Positions 11,596-23,300 of a DNA stretch of 60,000 bases are shown piece by piece; position 1 is the stretch's first letter; each line of letters begins with the position of its first letter. The notes beneath the pieces are model-generated. The model did not search any database, was not told where the DNA came from, and saw only the letters and a program-made list of their open reading frames with translations. This stretch comes from Bolinopsis microptera (Eukaryota; Ctenophora; Tentaculata; Lobata; Bolinopsidae), in assembly GCF_026151205.1 (NCBI RefSeq), contig NC_087078.1, positions 498,001-558,000 on the forward strand. Direction: 5' to 3'. Made by a program: the position numbers and the translations under genes.

Positions 11596-13462
11596 CATTA
11601 ATAACTTGAATTACATGATCCTGCATAATTTAGCACAATAAAATGAAAAGCGCAAAACATACTGTTATGTAGCAGACATCCAGTCTGTTTTTCTGTAAAC
11701 AGTAAACGGAAGGGATGAAATAAATTAAATCCGATTTCAGCAGACAACCGTAAAACGGAGCAAAAAGGAAGGGCACATCGTATTTGTCAAGAGATAAAAA
11801 CAGAAACGTAATAGGGCTGTGTTATTATGGACAACAGGCAGACGCCCCGATCACCATGGTAACGTTATGAACAGACCATTGACCAATCAGTGAAGTTTCT
11901 TCTTATCACGTGACGCTAGGCCGACCAATTGCAGTGTTGCCATGGTAACGACCAATCACAACGCGCGCACGAACCGTGTCCTTAGCTTATCTTTTCTTAT
12001 GATTTCCTATCTTATAGAAGATAAAATGTACAGTTAAATAAACATGTGCTACGGAGCCAGGAGACTCTGTCGTGTCTCGTACGACCCTGAGGGTGCTGAA
12101 TTGGGGCTGATGTTTTGTAAAGTTGTAATTATTGCTACCGTACATTATATTATTATCATATAATATAATGTATAAGATGGTGGGAAATCTGGGGATAGAT
12201 ATTTGAACCACCAGGTTATACCACAGTCTGTTGATTTGTAAAAAATATGCCACCTAAGGTATTTAGAGTAAGACGGACTGTGTAGTTCTAAAATTTGGGA
12301 GCAGTACTCGCGAACTCTAGAGACCCCCGCTCTAGAGTACTGCTCCCCTACAATTTGTATTACAGTCAGTTTAAATACAGTTGACTAATTCATGGTGAGC
12401 ACCTCTTTTTGCAAATAGTTTGAGCTAGATTGATCGTTTGATCGGTCACACTCACAGATTAACTCTCAATTATCATTTTGCAATCTACATTTGATGTGTT
12501 ACCATGGCAACAGAAATTCTTGGCGACTCCTTGTCTGGATTGATTCATGAGATACACAGTTTTTAATCTGCGTCTATGATATTAAGCGATTAACATATAT
12601 AATATGATTAAGCGATTAACTTTTCGTTAACTGTTCATCAATTCGTTTAATATGTAATACGAATGCTGAATTTGTTTTTTATATTTAGGCCGGATTTTCG
12701 CTTGTTGTTATAATATTGTGTTCCGAGTAGAAACTTAGCCTATTTTGCGAATCTGTCCTTGTAATTATGTAATAGTAGTATAGCTGTAATAGATGCGTAC
12801 ACTCACATTCGTGGTGAGTGCCTGCATTTTGATCGTTTACATGGAACATAGTAACCATAGTAACAGTGTAGTTTACATGGAACAATAAGCTGAAACATTT
12901 TTTGATAGCGGTTTTTTGTGAGTCACCCTACTGTGTTCTAACCAGTAATTTTGCCCTGTTTAGCAACAGGATTTTCTGGTAAATTTGCAACTCAAGTCCG
13001 AAATCGATGCTATGAATGGTGGAAACTGTGAAGCTTGAAACAACGCCCGCTGTTGGATATAAAAAAACACGTGTCCATCATCTTCTAGGTTAGGACAAAT
13101 TATATAGTTGCCTACCCTATCTGTTATACTAACCCTAAACTGTACCCATTAGGAATATAGTTGGATCATCACATGATTATTACCGAAACAACTTTCTGTT
13201 GCCATGGTAACACCGACACAGCTCATGCAGGGTGTCCACGTGTCCACTGTCCATGAAGTCTGCAGACTCCAGGGAACATTTTGCTAAAAGTATAAGATAA
13301 AAACGTAATTATCTTTTAGCTTACACTCTCTCATCTAACTATCTTGATGTGTAAACATTGTTACCATGGCAACAACTGTAAACACACGGTTTTCTTTCCT
13401 GTACATTTGAATATTGTCTACGTTTGCTCTGTAAATACGCTCTGTGAAAATACGGGTGTTTC
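11596..13462 (+). promoter_or_regulatory. 5' flank of the SLC6-like gene with CCAAT, E-box and X-box motifs
   Basis: No gene is visible in this 1.9 kb. It holds an inverted repeat at 12297-12347 and a cluster at 11850-11975 with three ccaat motifs, tcacgtgac, and gttgccatggtaac. Full 14-bp palindromes of the form GTTRCCATGGYAAC lie at 11936, 12498, 13198 and 13360; the last two are 265 and 103 bp before the start codon. That pattern matches the X-box bound by RFX factors. Promoter activity is inferred. Confidence 0.45.
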
Positions 13463-14326
13463 ATGGGCAGTTCTTCTGACAGTTCTAGTAGTTCCAGCAG
13501 CGAGGAGAAAACATCTAGATCTAAAAGTTCTAGATCTAAAAGTTCAAGGTCTAAAAGTTCAAGGTCTAAAAGTTCTAGATCTAAAAGTTCTAGATCTAAA
13601 AGTTCAAGGTCTAAAAGCTCCCGGACAAAGACCGAAAAGACAAGCGCAGAAGAATCTTCGAGCAACAGCAGCAGCAGTAGTAGTAGTAGTAGCTCCAGCA
13701 GCAGCAGTAGTAGTAGCTCGAGCAGTAGTAGAACAAGTGCTCCCGCAACATCGACTGCACCGTGTCTTGTGGACCAGGAAACTCAAGTAACACCAAAACC
13801 CTCAACTACACCGCCTCCAAAACCCTCAACTCCACCACCTCCGAAACCAACTCCACCGCCTCCAAAGCCGGTTACACCGCCTCCAGTGAAACCAAGGACC
13901 CCTACACCACCTCCCCCAAAAACCCGGACCCCCACACCGCCTCCCCCTAAACCAGCTAGCCCTCCCCCTAAACCAGCTACTCCCCCTCCTAAACCAGCTA
14001 GCCCTCCCCCTAAACCAGCTAGCCCTCCCCCTAAACCAGCTAGCCCTCCCCCTAAACCAGCTACTCCTCCCCCTAAACCAGCTACTCCTCCCCCTAAACC
14101 AGCTAGCCCTCCCCCTAAACCAGCTAGCCCTCCCCCTAAACCAGCTACTCCTCCCCCTAAACCAGCTACTCCCCCTCCTACTCCCCCTCCTACTCCCCCT
14201 CCCCCTCCTCCTAAAATGAGTACTCCTTCACCAGAGCCCCCTTCCCCCGCTAGGTCCCCATTCTCACTGGAGAATCTGCCGGTTATTGAGAATCTACCTC
14301 CTCTTGAGCTGCCATCTGTTGTTCAC
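13463..14326 (+). CDS. SLC6-like exon 1: Ser/Arg-Ser/Pro-rich extension
   Basis: 288 codons, ending in phase 0 before gtgagt. In order: a Ser run, eight or so SRSKS-type repeats from an 18-bp unit, a longer Ser run, then about 120 residues of PPPKPA(S/T)P repeats and a short acidic/leucine end (ENLPPLELPSVVH). Presumably cytosolic and disordered, since the SLC6 N-terminus faces the cytoplasm. Repeat-driven length variation is likely. An alternative is that it belongs to a separate gene, but the phase-0 join to exon 2 and absence of another acceptor nearby argue against that. Confidence 0.8.
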
Positions 14327-17300
14327 GTGAGTTAACTTTGCTTTCTTAATCTTTGCTTTCTTAATCAGCAATAAAGTTACACTTGACCAGATGTTACAAT
14401 AATAAGTTAATAAATTTCAGTTACTACATTTACACATGAGTAGAGTTATTTCTTTTTACATTTCGCTCTCTTCCCAGGTGAAAAGTCGGGATAGGTAGGC
14501 TGGTAAACTTACATTCTCTTCCCAGGTGTAACCTAGCAACTGTAACCTAGCAACTGTTTCCCAGGTGAAAAGTCGGGATAGGTGGGCTGGTAAACTTACA
14601 TTCTCTTCCCAGGTGTAACCTAGCAACTGTAACCTAGCAACTGTTTCCCAGGTGAAAAGTCGGGATAGGTGGGCTGGTAAACTTACATTCTGGTTCGCTT
14701 CTGTAGCTGCTTCCTGTAGTCTACCTAACATGTGGAAATTTCCTTATCTGGTTAAGTAAGTAACTAACTGGATGCCATGGTAACAATACCTAATATGTAA
14801 TAATATTCAGGGGTGAATGAATCGCTGGTTAAAATAATATACCTTAAATCCCAAAAATTTGTGTGCCATTATATTGAGCACAATTTATTTGAGCCCGAAA
14901 AATTTGGGCAGAAAATTTGAACTCATTTGGGCGACCGAAAATTTGGGCACAAATTCTTCGAAAAATGAACGATTTTCCACTAAAATTTCAGTAAGTTATT
15001 TGCCTTAGTTCATTATTATTCCTTATTATTCCAGTCATTTTGCTTTCTAATACCCTGACCAGTGTCCAGTTCTTTGAGAAAATCCTTCTTCCCCACATCA
15101 TCTACAGCCCCTGGACATATCTATCAATGAACTGGCTAAGAAATTCATGCGCAATAAGTACGAAGATTGGTACGCGAAAAACATAGTGTGTCAGCTCAAT
15201 GGAGGAGTTTCATCAGACAATGTGAAAATTGATACCCGCTTGACAGTGATCCGTGAAGTACACGCTCGTTGGATCAACGAACTTTTTGTATATTTAAAAG
15301 GGAGGCCAGATGACATAAGGAAAGGCTTTGAGAAGTCGGGTATAACTGATGCTTGTAGATCAGACTTTACGGTGGATGATAATCCATTTGCAGATCTTGT
15401 TTAAATCTCTAGCTATCCGTAACTCTAGCCATTTGTTTTATTAGTAGCTGTTAGCTATTCCAGTTATTTCTATTCATTTAAAATATAAGCCTTTTTACTT
15501 GGTCAAGCCATGAATGACAGATTAGAAAACTCAAATTTCAAATATTATTTCACTTGGATATGAAGAAAAAGCCATCTTTCTATAGATTTCAGGGCCACAG
15601 GCCAAATGCCAAAAGTTTGGTTAGCAAAAAATTTAGCAGACGGAAAAGATTTATGCAATTAATTTGGTCTGCAAAAAATTTGGGCGAGAGGCCCGCTCAA
15701 ATTTTTTGTCGCCCAAATTTTTGGGAATTCAGGTACAACCCCCCCCCCCCCCCCCCCCTCCGGAAAATAACGCTATATTTCAGTAAACACGGTGGATTTA
15801 CCTTCCTGATACCGTACGTTTTGGCTTTGGTTTTGATAGGGATGCCACTTTTAACCGTGGAGCTAACTATAGGTCAAATGTTTCAAGGTAAATATCAAAG
15901 TTATATCTATTTCTAAGGAGATAATGAACATTCAGTGATGAGAGCAGTTTGATTGTGTTGTAACCAGAGTTACCATAGTAACCATAGTAACCCTACTCTC
16001 CGCTCTGATAAACCTAACATGTGTAGGAGGAGCAGTTGAAGCGTTTGGGAACCTGAATCCCAGATTACGGGGAGTAGGAGTAGCCACTGTTATTGGAGGG
16101 TTTATTGTAGCCGTCTACAATGTTATAGTGCTCGGCTGGAGTGGGATTTACTTTGTTAAAAGTTTCGATCCGATCAACAACAAGGTGCCGTGGCAAGATG
16201 AAGGGGTGGACAACTTTATCACTGATTACGTTCTCAAGGTAATCTTATTTGTTATCAAGATCACTACTAGGTTACTAGGTTACTAGGTTACTAGGTAACT
16301 AGGTTACTAGGTAACTAGGTTACTAGGTAACCCAGCCCACTAACACTTCAGAACACTACAATATCAGACAGCAGCATGGTTGTAAGTGGAAGAGTACTTC
16401 TTGCTGTGATAATCTGCTGGTTTCTCGTCTTCTTCTGTGTTTTCCGGTCACTCCGGAGTATTGGGGCTGTGGTGAAGATACTGGCGCCTTTACCAGTAGC
16501 AGTTCTTATTGGAGTTACTGTTAGGTTAGTAACAGTTCTTATAGCTTTACCAGTAGCAGTTCTTATTGGAGTTACTGTTAGGTTAGTAACAGTTCTTATA
16601 GCTTTACCAGTAGCAGTTCTTATAGGAGTTACTGTTAGGTTAGTAACAGTTCTTATAGCTTTAGCTTTATATAGATTACTTTTAAATTAATACTATGGAA
16701 CTGATCGAGCATATATACATATATATATATATATATTTAACCACCTATTTTCAATTATTTGCTGCGTAGACCCAGCCCACTAAAGAAGAAAATTTCACAC
16801 AGGGCAGTTTTCCTAGACGGAGCCGTTGACGGATTTGAGAAATACTTGGTTCAGTGGAACTCAACAAAGCTAGCTAATACTGATGTCTGGTCCGATGCCA
16901 CTAGTAAGTGGAGCACTGTTACTAGGTTACTAGGTTACTAGGTTATTGGGTTACTAGGTTACTAGGTTACTAGGTTACTGGGTTACTAGGTTACTGGGTT
17001 ACTAGGTTACTAGGTTACTAGGTTACTAGGTTACTGGGTTACTAGGTTACTAGGTTACTGGGTTACTAGGTTACTAGGTTACTAGGTTACTAGGTTACTA
17101 GGTTACTAGGTTACTAGGTCACTAGGTTACTGGGTTACTAGGTTACTAGGTTACTAGGTTACTAGGTTAATATGTTACTAGGTTACTACTGGGTTACTGG
17201 GTTACTAGGTTACTGGGTTACTAGGTTACTGGGTTACTAGGTTACTAGGTTACTAGGTTACTAGGTTACTAGGTTAATATGTTACTAGGTTACTACTGGG

Positions 17301-20300
17301 TTACTGGGTTACTAGGTTACTGGGTTACTATGCTACTAGGTTACTAGGTTACTAAGTTACTAGGTTACTAGGTTACTAGGTTACTGGGTTACTGGGTTAT
17401 TAGGTTACTAGGTTACTAGGTTACTAGGTTACTAGGTTACTAGTTTACCGGGTTACTAGGTTACTGGGTTACTGGGTTACTAGGTAACTAGGATACTAGG
17501 TTACTGTGTTACTGGGTTACTAAGTTACTAGGTTACTGGGTTACTAGGTTACTGGGTTACTGGGTTACTGGGTTACTGGGTTACTGGGTTACTGGGTTAC
17601 TAGGTTACTAGGTTACTAGGTTACTAGGTTACTAGGTTACTAGGTTACTAGGTCACTGGGTTACTAGGTTACTAGGTTACTAGGTTACTAGGTTAATATG
17701 TTACTAGGTTACTACTGGGTTACTGGGTTACTATGTTACTAGGTTACTATGTTACTAGGTTACTAATGTACTGTTTCAGGTCAGGTGTTGTACACTCTGA
17801 CAGTGTGTTTAGGAGTAATGACGTCTTACGCCTCCTTCAACCCCCGCTCTCAGAATATAGCTATAGGTTAGTTAAAACAAAATGGGACAGTATCTATTTT
17901 AAAATGTGGATTCTACTGCCGTTGTTCAAGAAAATGATATCTACATCACTCAAAAATAAATCTCATTTTCTGTCCGAATAATTCAACAAACTCTAAACGT
18001 TGACGTTTATCTCAATATCACCGCTCAGATAAGAATATAATCTGTCTGGTTATAGTGTAGTTACTAGTTAACTACACTAGTAACCTAGTAACTACACTAG
18101 TAACCTAGTAACTACACTCAGATAAGAATATAATCTGTCTGGTGGATCTAGTGGTGTCTGTGCTGGGAGGAGCTGTTATTTACCTGGTGCTGGGACACAA
18201 GGCTCACACGTGCAAGATGCAGGATCTTGTTCCTTGTGATCAGATATTTGATTCTAATGGAATACACCTCCTCTTCAAGGTGAGAGCAACTGTAGTCACT
18301 AGCTAGGCTGCGTTACTATGGTAACAGGCTGCGTGGATATTATTTATATTGATCATGATACTTGATATATTATCTTCTTTGCAGCCACTCAGACCGGAAA
18401 TGTTTCATGGATGATTGCTCCTGTAAGAATAAGGAACTTGTAGCTAGGTGATATTTCTATTTAGATAGATACAGTTCGAGTCAGTATCTGGCTGAGTCTC
18501 TGTCTTGAGGCTCCGAGTCTGTTACCATAGTAACTGAGTCTGTTACCATAGTAACTGAGTCTGTTTCCATAGTAACTGAGTCTGTTTCCATAGTAACTGA
18601 GTCTGTTTCCATAGTCAGAGAACCTCCACAAGTACACTATAGGGTTAATAGCAGAGTTAAGAGTAGTGCTGATAACGGTAACATAGTTCTTAAAGTAGAA
18701 CAAGTAAGGAGGGTTTGAATAATCGAACTGAAGGAGGTTAACTCTCCAGTCAGAGTGGACACCCACAGTTTGTAATATGACAGAGACAGTGTGTGAAGAC
18801 AAGGTAGATAGCAGTGAAGATAACGATTGTCCTGTTAGCTCTGCGTTTCCTGTGGTGGGTAACGTTTCCAGCAACACTACTGCAGCTGAGCAGCACTGAT
18901 GTAGAGATTACACAGCCAACAGTTACAAACACAACTGGCAGCACATAAGTCAGGATCATAGAGACTTCCAGATAGAGGGCTTTAGAGCGGAGTGCTGGGT
19001 CACTATGGTTACCACTCCACACGCATCCCACTAAGTAAGTGCTATGCTCTGCTCTGAACCCCACCACTGTGTAACCACTAGCTGAGCAGCTAGAAACGTT
19101 ACAAACACACTAAACGCAACAAGAGGTGCCCTCTTAGAGGGTGGTCTGAAGGGAAACATCAGGGAGAGGGTCCTGGTGATACTGAGGACCATAGTGAGGA
19201 AGACAGCCGTTCTCATGGTAACGAAGTAGAGAGTTGCCCAGGTGTAGCAGACAGGAGAGAAAGCTAGCAACCCTGCGTCTCTGTGTGTTAAGTAGGACAC
19301 TGCAGTGGGAAACACTATAAAACACACCAACCCATCGTTCAGGGATATCAGCAGGTGGTTCAGTTGAACACCGTCCCTCTTCTTCAAGTAGAAGTGTCTT
19401 GCTGCAAAGCAGTTGCCAGGGAAACCAACTAAACAGCAAGTTAGTGCTGTGAGTCCGTACAGCAGGTCTAGAGGACGGGAGAAGTCGTCCATTTAATACA
19501 AGAGTTGTGAGAGTAGCCACTATTATAGCGAGTCTGTTTCCATAGTAACAAGTCAACAATATCTCAATACTTAGCACTATTATAGCAGCTTAACAAGTCA
19601 ACAATATCTCACTACTTAGCGACTTACTAATCGTTATAAAGTATGAATATCTTAGCTTTCACTCTTTACAGCTGGCCGTGCACTGTCCCCCACTTGACAG
19701 CTGTTATTAACTATCAGGCTCACGTTACTATGGTAACAGGCTCAGGCTCACGTGCAATATTCCCTATTCGTGCAGCAGTTGTGAGATAACTTTGTGAACG
19801 TATTTATAGTAACAATTGTTTTGTTGTTGTGATTCTCAGGTGTTCCAGTCTCTGATTTTATCACGTGCATTAGTGAGTTGTGTTGCGATAGGGAGGTACA
19901 ATTGAACCAGCCAAGCGAGTCTGTTTCCATAGTAACTGAGCGAGTTATGTAACCTAGTAACCAAGCATTATAAATCATAACTTATCATTATAACTTATTA
20001 TGCAGTAACATTGTTATATTGAAACATTGTTCAGGGAGCTTACAGTTGTAATATAACAAAGCTAATTGTTCACGGCCATTATCCTATCATCATCTGATGA
20101 TCATTGTTGGAGTTACTAGCGGGGGGGGGGGTTGGTTCCCCGGTAAACGCATAGAGTGGGTAATATACCGTATCGGCCCAGTTTCGGAGGGACAAAAGTT
20201 AGGTTTTATCAATAATATACCGTATCAAGTTATAAAGCTGGTGAGTCATTATGAGTACTGGGAGGGGAGTATCAAGTTATAAAGCTGGTGAGTCATTATG

Positions 20301-23300
20301 ACTACTGGGAGGGGAGTATCAAGTTATAAAGCTGGTGAGTCATTATGAGTACTGGGAGGGGGAGTATCAAGTTATAAAGCTGGTGAGTCATTATGAGTAC
20401 TGGGAGGGGGAGTATCAAGTTATAAAGCTGTTGAGTCATTATGAGTACTGGGAGGGGAGTATCAAGTTATAAAGCTGGTGAGTCATTATGAGTACTGGGA
20501 GGGGAGTATCAAGTTATAAAGCTGGTGAGTCATTATGAGTACAGGGAGGGGGAGTATCAAGTTATAAAGCTGGTGAGTCATTATGAGTACTGGGAGGGAA
20601 GTATCAAGTTATAAAGCTGGTGAGTTATTATGAGTACAGGGAGGGGAATTCAAACAAAAGTTTCTTCTTTTTTGGGAATGAAATCTATTCAATATTTGGA
20701 CAAAAGAATGAAAAGCAAACCAGGTGTCAACTTATATAAAACTGACCTAATATCGACTTTAGCCTCCTCCTTGGACGCTAATTGCGCATAGAGTATAAAC
20801 ATTCAGTAAACCTTGCAGCCAATATCTTAAATAATAAGCAAAATATCTCAAATATGATGTCACCAACATAATATTGACCGAACGACAAATTTGTTAATTT
20901 GCCAAAAGTTTTCAAAACCATATTGCAAACTTCAAAAAAGCGTTTTAACAATGATCGTGAGCATTGTAAATTCTAATCAATATTGCTAATCTTACTCGTA
21001 AATATTATGGTGGTTTCAAATTGGCGGTTTTGTTTGGCTTGGGCCATCCCGCCATATTTTAACAGTCATAATGTAACCTGCCATGATGTTATCGAGGAGG
21101 TATTTCAAAAAACTACTTAGGTTCATGAAATTCTCTTTGACGTTGATCGTTTCATAACATTAAATCTTCAACGTATCCTATTAAGAAAGTGCCGCCTGCA
21201 TACTCTGAGATGATGCTGCACGTGTCAATTCACTGAATACTCTGAGATGATGCTGCACGTGTCAATTCACTGAATACTCTGAGATGATGCTGCACGTGTC
21301 AATTCACTGAATACTCTGAGATGATGCTGCACGTGTAAATTCACTGAATACTCTGAGATGATGCTGCACGTGTCAATTCACTGAATACTCTGAGATGATG
21401 CTGCACGTGTCAATTCACTGAATACTCTGAGATGATGCTGCACGTGTAAATTCACTGAATACTCTGAGATGATGCTGCACGTGTCAATTCACTGAATACT
21501 CTGAGATGATGCTGCACGTGTCAATTCACTGAATACTCTGAGATGATGCTGCACGTGTCAATTCGCTGAATACTCTGAGAGGGTGCTGCACGTGGTACAG
21601 CACAACACGTCGTGTTTCTAACCACAATATTAGCCTCACTCTCCAGAGTGTACATCAACCTCTGATTAAAGAAAGCGGTGCCCTGACTAGTAGAAACCCT
21701 CCGAACAGGCTCCCCGAACAGCAGCCACCTCACATAAGCCACTGTGTGTCTCCTGAGAGCACACATCCTCCACAAGTAGAGTACAGGGTTCACAGCAGAG
21801 TTCACAGCCAGGAGCAAGGTCCAGGTAGCGTTATGGTAGTACCTGAACGGCCACGTGTCAAACTCGTAGAAATCATTGTAATCACCACGAGTGTGCACTG
21901 TGTAGGTCTGTATAATGAGCTTCACGACTATAGGCACGTTGCACACCCCGTAAAGAACAGCGAACAGCAGGATTGTGACAGTGGCTTTGTGTCGGGACTG
22001 GCGGAGCGCTCTCTGGGCTCCTCCTCCTCTCTTGTACAGCAGGATAGCAAACACAGAGAGAACACAGCTGATAAGCACCACAAACACTGGAACTACATAT
22101 GTGAATATCATACATATCTCCAGAAGCAACAGTACGGTCTCATCAGGCAGCGGATCTGGTGGCTGCGTCATCAGTAACAGTTCGCATCGCGCGGTGTCAC
22201 GTGCGTACTTTATCACAGTGCCGCGCAGCACGTGGAACCCTGCTAACTGTCCAACTTGTAGGAGGAAGTAGGAGGTGACGAGAAGGTGTATAGGCCAGAT
22301 CTTCTGAGTAGTGAAAGGTCGGATGAGGGAGTAGGTTCTAGAGGAACAGAGGCAGACCACCAGGAAGATACTGAGTCTGACAGAAACCCCCCACACGTAG
22401 AACCAGGTAGAGCAGCCCACGTGGCTAGCGAGGAGGAATCCTGGCGATCTGCCAGAGAGGAAGGAGACACCGACAGGGAGCACGGTGAGACTGATAATAC
22501 TGTCGTTCAGTGTGATGAACTGGTAGACAGTGTTGGAGATGTCCCTCTTCTTGGATCTGAAGTAGAGGTAGCTGGTGATGTTCCCCACTATTCCTACTGT
22601 AAAACACAAGCAGCACACTGCTCCGTAAACACTGTCAAATACACTGTTAAACTGCAGCTCTGGAGGCTCTGTAACTGTCTTTAGGATCATCTGGCTGTCT
22701 GATAAAAAGATGAGGATCATTAGATTACAATATACATTTAGATTAACCGAGGGACATATACAACAACAAAGGATTTGCATTTAACAAACTGATAAACTAA
22801 TAATTCGGTCGATATTCAAATATAATTTCAAGTATAACAAGAATTAACCTTCGAAACCTTTCACTTTTTAAAAAAAGGTGGATGGAAAAAATATTCTGTA
22901 AGTCATATCTAGACATAGCCTGATCCGACATATTTTGACAGCAGCAGGTGCAAGGGTCTGTTGAGATGCTAGACTTGTTAATTTTAGAAAGTTCAGTACT
23001 AGTAACAAGCTATACTGGCAGACTTTACTCAAACGATGCTGAATTCAATGAAGCTTGCGGCAGCTTACCCAGCTTTAACTTAATCAGAAAAACATCTAAA
23101 GGTTTCTTCTTTATGTTATGGTTTGACCAGAAGAAAAGATTATCAATACCGTTAAGAACGTATGGATATAAGAAACTGCCAATAAACCCAGTAACGAGCT
23201 ATTCTAATAACGAGCTATACTAGTAACGAGCTATACTAATAACGAGCTATACTAGTAACGAGCCCTGAAAAGGAGCCCTGAAAAACATTGTGCGAGTACA

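Noticed and set aside
12000-12260. 88-codon minus frame and possible LTR-like segment near 12036-12110
   Set aside because: No protein similarity recognised; no second LTR copy or target duplication visible in the window.
13339-13665. Minus-strand frame of LELLDLELLDL repeats
   Set aside because: Antisense shadow of the SRSKS repeat in transporter exon 1.
18384-18424. Possible small exon after ttctttgcag
   Set aside because: Exon 8 joins exon 9 directly in phase 0 with family-like sequence; inserting this segment gives a stop or breaks the match.
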